Of a DNA stretch of 11,865 bases, positions 1-6,098 are shown piece after piece. The position numbers were made by a program, and so were the translations under genes. Origin of the DNA: an uncultured Clostridiaceae bacterium (GTDB taxonomy: Bacteria > Bacillota > Clostridia > Lachnospirales > Lachnospiraceae); assembly GCA_949841235.1 (NCBI GenBank), contig CATKZA010000013.1, positions 1-11,865 of the forward strand. The letters are read 5' to 3'. The notes under the pieces are model-generated. The model was not told where the DNA came from. It made no database searches and was given only the letters and a program-made list of their open reading frames with translations. Within the stretch, counting starts at the first letter, position 1. Every line of letters begins with the position of its first letter.

Positions 1-399
1 GAGAGCCCCCACTTTCTTCCCCCCCGATTCCTTCAGATTTACCAATTCCAGCAGTTCCTGTACCCGCTCTCTGATCTTCCTCTTCTTCATCCCTTTCAGG
101 ACACAGATATAGGTGAGAAATTCCTTACAGGAATAATTTTTATAAAATTGAGGATACTGGGGCAGATACCCGATCTTTCTATAATAGGCGTTGCCCATTT
201 TCTTTACATCCGTCCCCTCCAAGCATATTCGTCCTCCATCCAGAGGCGTGATTCCCAAAATCCCATGAATTAGCGTGGTCTTCCCCGCACCATTCGGCCC
301 CAGCAGCCCGTACACGCCATTGGTAAATGTGACGGAAAAATCCTTGAGGGCATACTGCTTCCCATATCTCTTGCTGACGCGCTCAATTTGAAGTTCCAT
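1..399 (-). CDS. ABC transporter ATP-binding protein (5' part only; gene leaves the window on the left)
   Basis: The N-terminal 133 codons of an ABC ATPase are present and open to the window edge. Walker A (GPNGAGKTT) is at about residues 34-42 and the Q-loop Gln is at residue 81 in the motif YLPQ. The signature motif, Walker B and His switch would lie off the left edge. The start ATG at 399 follows a purine-rich Shine-Dalgarno (GGGGAGGAGG) that begins directly after the stop codon of the upstream lipoprotein gene, so the two are probably translated from one mRNA. The family energises transport by hydrolysing ATP on the cytoplasmic face. The style (short N-terminus, single domain, next to lipoproteins) fits an ABC-2 type exporter whose permease would follow off-window. 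Substrate is unknown. Confidence 0.93.
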   Translation of the reverse strand, partial: MELQIERVSKRYGKQYALKDFSVTFTNGVYGLLGPNGAGKTTLIHGILGITPLDGGRICLEGTDVKKMGNAYYRKIGYLPQYPQFYKNYSCKEFLTYICVLKGMKKRKIRERVQELLELVNLKESGGKKVGAL

Positions 400-412
400 G
401 TTCCTCCTCCCC

Positions 413-1639
413 TCACTGCAACTCCATATAATGCAGTTCCTTCTCTTTCACTGCATAAAAACCCCTTCCGGCGGAAAAGATCCGAAAGACTTCTCCCCCT
501 TTTTTCCAAGCATTTTCATGCAGCACCTTTCCAGATAGAATGTCATAAATGCGCAGGGTATATCCCACAACCCGATCCCGGTCTTTTGACAAAACATCCC
601 CACAGGCAAACAGGGTCGATCCATCCTCTGCCAGAGAAGCATTCGTACTCTCCAGATTGTCCACCTGAAGGTCAAAGAAAGCTCCGGCAGACAAATCCAT
701 GCACCTTACCACTCCTGTCGCCTTCATTTTCCGGGGAATCTCCCCAGCCGTGACATAGGCAGTATCCCCCTGCATATGCAGATGATTGCCATAGGAGTTT
801 TCTGTGTTCTTGACCTCCACAGACTGATTTTCCAAGTCAATCCACCCATATACATCCTTTTTGTCCTGGCCAATCACCTGACCAAGAAAGGCAATCCGAT
901 TCTGCTTTTGATTCACATACATCGACCATACGGTGATATCCTTCAGTTTCTTCTGTATTTTCCCGCCAAGGCGCTTCCCCTTTCCTTTCCTTAGGGAATA
1001 TCGAAAGATGCCTTCATCCTCCAGGGCAATAAATCCCTCCCCGCCGTCAAGAACAATGGCTGTCAGTGACTCAGGCAGCGTATCTTTCTTTTTTAGATGC
1101 AATTTCTGATCAAAGACATAGACCCTATCCTCCTCGCTAATATCTGTGGATGACCTGACCATCCCAGTCTGGGAGCTGTCCTGGCTTTCTGTTCTGCTTT
1201 TATGGATATTTACATGCACAGCAATGTCATTTCCCCAGGACAGAACCTCATAAGAATTAATGCTATCACCCTTGCCAAAGTCAAATTGATAGCGATATTC
1301 CCTGCCTTCTGAAACATTCCTTAGATGCAGCCTATTCTTCTGATCCAATGTCAGCATTCTATCCTCTCCCTTATGCTGACTGATCTGCAATATCTCTCCC
1401 AGACTGCCATCCAAAGGAATATGCTTTTCCACAACCTTCCCTTCCCGAACAGGTTCCTTGCCTCCCTGTGCCTTTCCAAGGTCCTTCCCCATTCTATCCT
1501 GGTTGTTTCCGCTCACTGCCGGAACTGCAGACCGGGAACTTTCTTGCCGAGAATCCTTTTCCCGGACTGCCTGATTCTTTTCACAGCCTGCCAGCAACAT
1601 TGTCGCTGCCATAACCAGGCACATAATTTTTCTCCTCAT
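413..1639 (-). CDS. Uncharacterised lipoprotein, possible beta-propeller-like fold
   Basis: This 408-aa protein begins with a short basic N-region, a hydrophobic stretch and a clear lipobox LAGC with the lipidated Cys at residue 19, so it should be anchored on the outer face of the membrane. A charged, Ser/Gln-rich linker of about 60 residues follows. The rest has irregular repeats of the type short beta strand, Gly/Asp turn, strand (for example around DGGEGFIALEDEGIFRYSL and EDGSTLFACGD). That pattern resembles WD40/YVTN-type beta-propellers, but this is inference from texture, not a recognised motif. The start at 1639 has an upstream AGGG-type site. It sits 18 nt after one lipoprotein gene and 13 nt before the ABC ATPase, so it is an operon member. 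No enzymatic residues are recognisable. It might be a substrate-contacting or regulatory partner of the transporter. Confidence 0.85.
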   Translation of the reverse strand: MRRKIMCLVMAATMLLAGCEKNQAVREKDSRQESSRSAVPAVSGNNQDRMGKDLGKAQGGKEPVREGKVVEKHIPLDGSLGEILQISQHKGEDRMLTLDQKNRLHLRNVSEGREYRYQFDFGKGDSINSYEVLSWGNDIAVHVNIHKSRTESQDSSQTGMVRSSTDISEEDRVYVFDQKLHLKKKDTLPESLTAIVLDGGEGFIALEDEGIFRYSLRKGKGKRLGGKIQKKLKDITVWSMYVNQKQNRIAFLGQVIGQDKKDVYGWIDLENQSVEVKNTENSYGNHLHMQGDTAYVTAGEIPRKMKATGVVRCMDLSAGAFFDLQVDNLESTNASLAEDGSTLFACGDVLSKDRDRVVGYTLRIYDILSGKVLHENAWKKGGEVFRIFSAGRGFYAVKEKELHYMELQ

Positions 1640-1657
1640 CTTGCCACCCTCTTTCTT

Positions 1658-2707
1658 TTATTGCTTATTGACCAGCAATCTGCTGTCTGACTTTTCACAA
1701 CGCCTGAGCATATCCAGATAGGCATCTCCCGCCGGTGCAGTTACCGCATAGATGGTATTCATCTCGCCATATCCGGCGAGATCCAGTTCAAAATCCAGTT
1801 CAGACATCTTATTGGCATGCATCTGGGACTCCACCGCAACCTTCCCCTTAACTTTTACCGGACGGTTATTGACAAATACCGTGGTGCGGTACGTTCCCTC
1901 CACCCCTCCATACAGCCGCATATGAAGACGGATTTTTCCATTCTCTGCCCGCATCACCGTCTCGTCAATAGAGTTCTGATATAATTCCACATAAACACAG
2001 TCCTCCAAGGACTCCTCAAGGCTTTTTGCGGAAAACATTTCTATTGCATTGATGATATCCTCGGAAATCTCCCTGCCATCCTCTGACTTTATCATATTGA
2101 TAGCATCACGAGGAACTGACTTTTTATATTCCAGCTGTACCGGCGACACCTGTCCTAACTGTCCAAAATATTGATAAGACGGCTTTTCCTCGCTTTTCGG
2201 CTGGAAGGACGGATACACGATGCTGCACACATAAATGCCAACTTTCTCGCCCTTCTTCCCCCTATTCGGCTTTATTTGCAGCGTAATTTTCTGCTCATAT
2301 GTTTTATCCAGAGAAAAGAACTGCATTATTTCCTCTTTCCTATCCGGCTGTTCTTTGATGGAATATTTCTGGGGAATGCCATCAATAAATACCAGAAGCC
2401 CTGCATCATGCCCAGTGGCTCGTTCACTCTTCAGATGAAATGGTATTTCAAGATACTCCTTGTCATATGGAAATACGGTAAATTCCTCCTCTGACACATC
2501 GGCAAATCCAAAATCAAAAGAATCTCCCTCCCCCATGACTGCTTCCTCTTCCGTCTCCTCTGTTTCTTCGGAAACCGCCGTTGTCTCCGCCTTCTTCTGT
2601 TTCGAGGACTGCTGTTCTCTGACATCCTTTCCCGCACAGCCTACAAGGCATACCAGCATCACAACTGCCAACAATGCGGTTAAAATATATGTTCTTTTGC
2701 CTCTCAT
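1658..2707 (-). CDS. Uncharacterised acidic lipoprotein
   Basis: A 349-aa lipoprotein starting MRGKRTY. The hydrophobic segment at about residues 7-20 ends in a lipobox LVGC with Cys24. After it comes a Lys/Glu-rich linker (about residues 30-55, with runs of Glu and Thr) and then a mostly beta-strand-looking extracellular domain I do not recognise. A TTG at 2713, two codons upstream, is also in frame. I prefer the ATG at 2707 because it gives a 6-nt gap from the AGGAG site and forms an ATGA overlap with the stop of the upstream gene, a classic coupling arrangement. Two lipoproteins in tandem with an ABC ATPase suggest an envelope complex. Function is unknown. Confidence 0.86.
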   Translation of the reverse strand: MRGKRTYILTALLAVVMLVCLVGCAGKDVREQQSSKQKKAETTAVSEETEETEEEAVMGEGDSFDFGFADVSEEEFTVFPYDKEYLEIPFHLKSERATGHDAGLLVFIDGIPQKYSIKEQPDRKEEIMQFFSLDKTYEQKITLQIKPNRGKKGEKVGIYVCSIVYPSFQPKSEEKPSYQYFGQLGQVSPVQLEYKKSVPRDAINMIKSEDGREISEDIINAIEMFSAKSLEESLEDCVYVELYQNSIDETVMRAENGKIRLHMRLYGGVEGTYRTTVFVNNRPVKVKGKVAVESQMHANKMSELDFELDLAGYGEMNTIYAVTAPAGDAYLDMLRRCEKSDSRLLVNKQ

Positions 2708-3246
2708 CTCCAACTCCTCCCATAAACTATCATTTGACGTCTAGAACCTCCCTTTCGGGCAGTTCCAGACATCACCCATTGCATTCGTGCAATCTTTGCA
2801 AGCACTGATTGCAAATCTAAATATACTAAAGATTGATAAACCTCTTTGGTCTTTTTCCCAACCACTTCATGGCAGGAAAATGCCGCCAATTTATCTACTC
2901 TATAGAGTCTGGATTCAACCTCACATCCCACTTTTTTATTAGCCTTATACTTGTCTATACAGGATGCCGCATGAATCTTCTTTCCAGTAGCATTTTTCTG
3001 AACTTCCAATGTCGTTCTTACATAATTATATGCCTTGTTAGTAGCCGGCATCTGCGTGTAAGCCATAGCCCCCTTCTGCTTGGCAGAGGGCACCCCAACT
3101 TTTGTCAACAAATATGACATCGTGCCATAAGGGGTGCTTACCTTCTTAGGCTTTATCTCCTGCGCCCCCACGACTGATACCGAACTCAGTGCCACTGCAC
3201 AAGTCATAACCACTGCCGCAATCTTTGATATCAATTTATTCCTCAT
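2704..3246 (-). CDS. Small Sec-exported protein of unknown function
   Basis: A 180-aa protein with a textbook Sec signal peptide: basic MRNKLISK, a hydrophobic core at about residues 9-26 and a likely cleavage after VGA (residue 28). There is no lipobox or sorting motif, so the mature protein of about 152 residues should be released or held non-covalently. The mature part has alternating hydrophobic residues suggesting beta structure and three Cys. The last 35 residues or so are basic (Arg/Lys-rich) and look different from the rest. The ATG at 3246 has AGGAGG six nt upstream. The stop overlaps the next gene's start as ATGA, which couples it to the downstream lipoprotein. I do not recognise the family. 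It resembles, in style only, the small exported beta-sandwich proteins common in gut Clostridia. Confidence 0.85.
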   Translation of the reverse strand: MRNKLISKIAAVVMTCAVALSSVSVVGAQEIKPKKVSTPYGTMSYLLTKVGVPSAKQKGAMAYTQMPATNKAYNYVRTTLEVQKNATGKKIHAASCIDKYKANKKVGCEVESRLYRVDKLAAFSCHEVVGKKTKEVYQSLVYLDLQSVLAKIARMQWVMSGTARKGGSRRQMIVYGRSWR

Positions 3247-3425
3247 AAGAATCCTCCTAATCTTTCAACCGTGAACTTTTTTCTTTCGTATCTCTCTGAT
3301 AATTTATCTGGCGTTCTTATCTTGCCATATTTTATTCGGACGGCATGACAAGAACGCATCTGCCATGCATGTTCTCTGCATCCTTCCATGCAGTACAGGC
3401 ATTTTCCCATCTCCCTCCAAGACAT
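3243..3425 (-). CDS. Alternative-frame small ORF ending in an ATGA overlap with the exported-protein gene
   Basis: This 60-codon ORF overlaps the leader-like ORF in another frame and contains a Cys cluster (CLYCMEGC, with a fourth Cys further on) and a basic C-terminus. Its stop TGA overlaps the start ATG at 3246 by the ATGA arrangement seen again at 2704-2707. No good ribosome binding site precedes the ATG at 3425. An internal ATG at about 3410 lies only 3 nt from GGAGG. The overlap could be chance, since the Shine-Dalgarno of the next gene lies within it. Listed because the arrangement and the Cys spacing deserve a comparison with relatives. No function is proposed. Confidence 0.2.
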   Translation of the reverse strand: MSWREMGKCLYCMEGCREHAWQMRSCHAVRIKYGKIRTPDKLSERYERKKFTVERLGGFL

Positions 3426-3480
3426 TCATAGAACGAAAAGCCGGTTCATCTTCCTCTCTCTCCACACTGCATAAATACAT
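3304..3480 (-). CDS. Putative small ORF or leader peptide, 58 aa
   Basis: The ORF starts MYLCSVEREEDEP and ends just after a strong hairpin. Its best support is the Shine-Dalgarno AGGTGGTGA, which differs from the ideal AGGAGGTGA at one position and lies 7 nt before the ATG measured from AGGTGG. Composition is mixed, with three Cys and many Met/Arg, and there is no signal peptide or membrane segment. It lies 57 nt upstream of the exported-protein gene, in the same frame but separated by a TAA. It could be a regulatory leader peptide whose translation passes through the hairpins, a real small protein, or an accidental ORF across a structured RNA. I do not recognise it. Confidence 0.4.
   Translation of the reverse strand: MYLCSVEREEDEPAFRSMNVLEGDGKMPVLHGRMQRTCMADAFLSCRPNKIWQDKNAR
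3311..3357 (-). ncRNA. Strong hairpin in the leader of the exported-protein operon
   Basis: Positions 3311-3328 and 3340-3357 are reverse complements over 18 positions with one A-A mismatch and two G-U pairs (minus-strand RNA), closed by an 11-nt A-rich loop. There is no U-run afterwards, so it is not a simple intrinsic terminator. It lies in the transcribed leader about 65 nt before the exported-protein start and inside the 3' end of the 58-codon ORF. An RNA switch or attenuator element, an mRNA-stability element, or a copy of a dispersed palindromic repeat are all possible. Confidence 0.6.
3376..3393 (-). ncRNA. Second leader hairpin
   Basis: CTGCAT (3388-3393 on the minus strand) pairs perfectly with ATGCAG (3376-3381) around a 6-nt GGAAGG loop. 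The stem can be extended irregularly by TGT/ACA and TGCC/GGCA outside it. Together with the 3311-3357 stem, this makes a structured leader of about 100 nt. Confidence 0.45.
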
Positions 3481-3536
3481 TCTCTCACCACCTTTCATAA
3501 ATTCCTTTCCGTGATGCGCATGATCCAACACAAAAA

Positions 3537-3567
3537 ATATTAATCTGGGAAAAATAAGAACATTCAA
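3537..3567 (-). promoter_or_regulatory. Candidate promoter for the exported-protein/lipoprotein/ABC operon
   Basis: On the minus strand, TTGAAT (3562-3567) and TAATAT or the overlapping TTAATA (3537-3543) are 18-19 bp apart in an AT-rich stretch. Each box has about four consensus matches and the spacing is slightly long, so support is moderate. It would give a leader of about 285 nt holding the 58-codon ORF and both hairpins. Confidence 0.3.
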
Positions 3568-3861
3568 CTTTCTCTAACATTACTATCATTCTGCTAAATC
3601 TCAACAAAACACACTTTAACATCCAATATGCCAGTCCGGCATTTCAAGAGAACAGCACATGGAGCACTGCCGTTTCAAGCCCTCCGTCAGTTCCTTTCTT
3701 CCATCTTCTTATCTTCCATACATATACAGCGACCTAACATTTCATTACAATAGACGGTCTTCCACTTATATTTCTCTTCGTCTCACCATATCTTTTCAGT
3801 CTTTCACATCAATTTTCTACAAATCAGTCTTCTTAATTATCTTTAGATCAGTATAAGTCCA

Positions 3862-3920
3862 GTACCAAGCGGCAGCGCAGCCGTCAACTCTGCTTGCATG
3901 GCCACGCTGGCATCTGGTAC
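3862..3920. repeat. Imperfect palindrome in a GC-rich island
   Basis: GTACCA (3862-3867) pairs with TGGTAC (3915-3920), and CAGCG (3873-3877) with CGCTG (3905-3909). The two stems are separated by a symmetric 5-by-5 internal loop. The island is clearly richer in GC than the AT-rich sequence on both sides. Whether it acts as RNA or DNA, and on which strand, cannot be told. Confidence 0.35.
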
Positions 3921-3945
3921 GACAACAGGCATGATGCAGTAACAA

Positions 3946-3966
3946 AAATAAGCATATTTCTTATTT
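3946..3966 (-). terminator. Weak candidate terminator of galE
   Basis: A 7-bp AT-rich stem, AAATAAG with CTTATTT, closes a 7-nt loop. On the minus strand it continues the T-rich run. It lies about 33 nt after the galE stop. The stem is GC-poor, so efficiency is doubtful. Confidence 0.35.
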
Positions 3967-3998
3967 ATGTTTGCGATCGCCCGGATTGCGTATACCTG

Positions 3999-5003
3999 TC
4001 AGGATTGAGTATATTTCTGTATAAACCGCCAGGAATCCTTGCACATCCGCTCCAAGTCATACTGCGCTTCCCAGCCCAATTCCTCCTTCGCCTTGGCGGG
4101 ATTGGCATAGCACGTAGCAATGTCTCCTGCCCGGCGGGGCTTGATTTCATAGGGGATCTTCACCCCATTCGCCGCCTCGAAGGCCTTCACGATATCCAGC
4201 ACGGAATATCCATTGCCCGTACCCAGGTTGTAAATATTCACTCCCGTGGCACCGGTGACCTTCTCCACCGCATTCACATGGCCCTTGGCCAGATCCACCA
4301 CATGGATATAATCCCTCACCCCCGTGCCGTCCGGCGTGTCATAATCATTGCCAAATACCCCCAGGCAGGGCAGGTTGCCGATAGCCACCTGGGTGATGTA
4401 GGGCATCAGATTGTTGGGAATGCCATTGGGGCTTTCGCCAATCAAGCCGCTCTCATGGGCGCCGATGGGATTGAAATAGCGCAGGAGAACCACGCTCCAC
4501 TCCTGATCCGGCACGCAGAGGTCTGAAAGAATTCCCTCCAGCATCAGCTTGGTGCTGCCGTAGGGGTTCGTGGTGCTCAGGGGGAAATCCTCCGTGATTG
4601 GCACCGTCTTGGGAGAACCGTACACGGTGGCAGAGGAACTGAAGATGATCCGCTTGCAGCCGTATTCATTCATCAACTCGCACAGTTGGAGCGTGCCCGT
4701 CAGATTGTTGTGATAATACAGAAGGGGCTTCTCCACCGATTCTCCCACTGCCTTCAACCCAGCAAAATGAATTACCGCATCAAAAGTATGCTCCTCAAAA
4801 ATCGGCCGCATAGACTCCTTATCCAACATGTCTGCTTTATAAAACGTAATCTCTTTTCCAGTAATCTCCTTGATCTTATCCACCACTTCGATTTTGGAAT
4901 TGTAGAGGTTGTCAAACACAACCACCTCGTATCCCTGATTCAGAAGTTCCACGCAAGTATGGGAACCAATATAGCCGGTACCGCCTGTCACCAATATTTT
5001 CAT
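3999..5003 (-). CDS. galE: UDP-glucose 4-epimerase
   Basis: A 334-aa short-chain dehydrogenase/reductase of the extended class that interconverts UDP-glucose and UDP-galactose with bound NAD, in the Leloir pathway and surface-glycan precursor supply. Visible are the NAD-binding TGGTGYIG (residues 6-13), the SSSATVYG strand with catalytic Ser124, the YGSTK motif with catalytic Tyr148 and Lys152, the substrate-binding RYFNPIGAH segment and the RAGDIA region near 291. The length fits bacterial GalE. Residue 298, where E. coli GalE has the gatekeeper Tyr299, is Cys by motif alignment; this is linked to acceptance of N-acetylated UDP-sugars. The open frame continues upstream to about 5192, but ATG 5003 is chosen because GGAGG lies 6 nt upstream and the protein begins MKILVTGG as expected. 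It has its own promoter. Confidence 0.97.
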   Translation of the reverse strand: MKILVTGGTGYIGSHTCVELLNQGYEVVVFDNLYNSKIEVVDKIKEITGKEITFYKADMLDKESMRPIFEEHTFDAVIHFAGLKAVGESVEKPLLYYHNNLTGTLQLCELMNEYGCKRIIFSSSATVYGSPKTVPITEDFPLSTTNPYGSTKLMLEGILSDLCVPDQEWSVVLLRYFNPIGAHESGLIGESPNGIPNNLMPYITQVAIGNLPCLGVFGNDYDTPDGTGVRDYIHVVDLAKGHVNAVEKVTGATGVNIYNLGTGNGYSVLDIVKAFEAANGVKIPYEIKPRRAGDIATCYANPAKAKEELGWEAQYDLERMCKDSWRFIQKYTQS

Positions 5004-5020
5004 TCTCTGCCTCCATTCTA

Positions 5021-5035
5021 TTTCCCGCCGGGAAA
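5021..5035 (-). promoter_or_regulatory. 15-bp palindrome just upstream of the galE ribosome binding site
   Basis: TTTCCCG, one central base, then CGGGAAA: a perfect odd palindrome ending 6 nt before the GGAGG site of galE. In RNA it can fold as a 6-bp stem with a 3-nt loop. It could be a repressor operator within the leader or a hairpin affecting ribosome access. No U-run follows. Confidence 0.4.
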
Positions 5036-5223
5036 CATTGCTAACAAAAGATCTATGCCTGGTGTCTTGTCTCGTTGATATCTGATGATTCCACGCAGAA
5101 TAGATCCGGCAAGGCTCCGCAGAATATTTTGCATCCACAAGGCGCTTGAGGAAATCTATGGGGCGGGAAGCCAGACCAAATGGCAACGCCACAGTACACT
5201 GGCATTTCTAGCACTCCGTATAA

Positions 5224-5252
5224 ATTATAGCAAACCGACAATAGAATGGCAA
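5224..5252 (-). promoter_or_regulatory. Strong sigma-A-type promoter for galE
   Basis: On the minus strand, TTGCCA (5247-5252) is followed after exactly 17 bp by TATAAT (5224-5229). That is five of six and six of six consensus matches. Transcription would start near 5217, giving a galE leader of about 215 nt. The -35 box begins only 2 nt after the stop codon of the upstream peptidase gene. Confidence 0.75.
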
Positions 5253-5254
5253 CG

Positions 5255-5884
5255 TCATTTTAAATACTTCTTATTCAGAAATCCCACCTTTCCCTGATAT
5301 TTCACTTTTGCATACCATTCCTTGGACACATACATTACCTTGACATTCCTTCCATTGGGAATCCTGAGATAGCTGCCCTTCTTTTTCCGATCCTTCCACA
5401 GGAGCAGCCCCTTCTTCCTCTGAACCTTCTTCGTCCAAGTCTTCTTGAATTTCGCCGGGGTGCCGTAGGTCTTTCTTAAATTGCTGGTGGTGCTTCCCCA
5501 TTTCTTCAGATAAAAATGGGGCGTATCCGGAAAGGACTTCCAGTCCCCTCCCCAGCCCAGACCGATTTTCTTCGCAATTTTTGCCACCTTCTTCAATAAT
5601 GCCTTGTCGTAAAGACGCTTGCTGTCATTGATGGCCACGTCAAAAGCCAATCCCCACATGTGCTGGGAAGAATAGCTGCTTCCCTTTGCATTGGTCACGA
5701 TCTTTCCCGGCTTGGTGCGTCCTTGGGCATAAAGGGCATCCTGGCGTTTCTTCGTGCGGTAGCCCTCCGTGATAATCAGGTAGATTCCCTTTTTTGCCGT
5801 CTCCTCCAATAGCAGCCCCAGCCGGAAATCCAGCCATGGGTGGAGGAGATTTCGGTTGATTCGGATATCATGTGCTTTTTTCAT
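5255..5884 (-). CDS. M15-family (VanY/CwlK/endolysin-like) peptidoglycan peptidase with C-terminal SH3-like domain
   Basis: A 209-aa protein. Residues about 5-130 form an M15 zinc peptidase domain: EGYRTKKRQ (residues 40-48), SSQHMWGLAFDVAI with zinc ligands His75 and Asp82, and the closing DTPHF motif with His123. The family cuts peptidoglycan stem peptides (D,D-carboxypeptidase or L-alanyl-D-glutamate peptidase). Residues about 150-209 are Lys-rich and look like an SH3b-type wall-binding domain (WYAKVKYQGKVGFLNKKYLK). ATG 5884 is chosen because GGAAGG lies just upstream. The frame stays open to 6007 but neither start gives a signal peptide, as in phage endolysins that exit through a holin. 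No holin or phage genes are nearby. It precedes galE on the same strand with no visible terminator between them. Confidence 0.88.
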   Translation of the reverse strand: MKKAHDIRINRNLLHPWLDFRLGLLLEETAKKGIYLIITEGYRTKKRQDALYAQGRTKPGKIVTNAKGSSYSSQHMWGLAFDVAINDSKRLYDKALLKKVAKIAKKIGLGWGGDWKSFPDTPHFYLKKWGSTTSNLRKTYGTPAKFKKTWTKKVQRKKGLLLWKDRKKKGSYLRIPNGRNVKVMYVSKEWYAKVKYQGKVGFLNKKYLK

Positions 5885-5899
5885 CGTACCTTCCTTCCT

Positions 5900-5916
5900 G
5901 CGGCACTCCTTGCCGC
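5900..5916 (-). promoter_or_regulatory. Hairpin upstream of the peptidase ribosome binding site
   Basis: GCGGCA and TGCCGC pair perfectly around a 5-nt AGGAG loop, on the minus-strand mRNA. The likely working ribosome site GGAAGG lies between this stem and the ATG at 5884. The loop AGGAG is too far from that ATG to serve it directly. A stability or translation-control role is possible. Confidence 0.35.
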
Positions 5917-6098
5917 TCCTTTGTCTTAGTCTATCTGTTACTATTTGCCTAGCCCCATCGACAAGCCTATCCAATGATGGGATGAATGGCTGTAAATAGC
6001 AACCCATGCATTATTCTATGCCCCACTGTCGACTACCGTTCTTAAATGCGAAAAAACAGGGCCTTCAGCAGACAGTTCATAAAAAAATTTGTTGGATA

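Larger units (their letters stand above)
3481..3998. other. Intergenic region between the lipoprotein operon and galE
   Basis: About 520 bp without a convincing gene. It holds the candidate promoter at 3537-3567, a small inverted repeat ATGCC/GGCAT at 3629-3643 upstream of that promoter (possible operator), a long pyrimidine-rich AT-rich stretch (about 3670-3845), a GC-richer palindromic island (3862-3920) and an AT-rich hairpin downstream of galE (3946-3966). Short ORFs here lack ribosome binding sites. Confidence 0.6.

Noticed and set aside
1325..1690. Plus-strand ORF of 121 codons, with a similar one at 388-753
   Set aside because: Both are antisense shadows of the lipoprotein gene with no initiation signals.
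3659..3856. 65-codon plus-strand ORF in the intergenic region
   Set aside because: It has no Shine-Dalgarno, and its composition simply follows a pyrimidine-rich stretch (Ser, Phe, Tyr). It is not supported as a gene.
3843..3932. 29-aa minus-strand ORF beginning MPVVVPDAS within the GC-rich island
   Set aside because: It reads protein-like, but no ribosome site is present and it is too short to judge. The island is reported as a palindrome instead.
3894..4526. 210-codon open frame on the plus strand
   Set aside because: It is antisense to galE, whose motifs are unmistakable. It has no ribosome binding site and reads as a shadow of the high-GC galE codons.
5004..5192. 63-codon N-terminal extension of galE
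   Set aside because: GalE proteins begin with the MKILVTGG strand, and ATG 5003 has a well-placed GGAGG. The upstream part overlaps the predicted leader and resembles no GalE.
5885..6007. Upstream extension of the peptidase starting at 6007
   Set aside because: It adds 41 residues without a signal peptide or domain and lacks a ribosome site; it also covers the leader hairpin.
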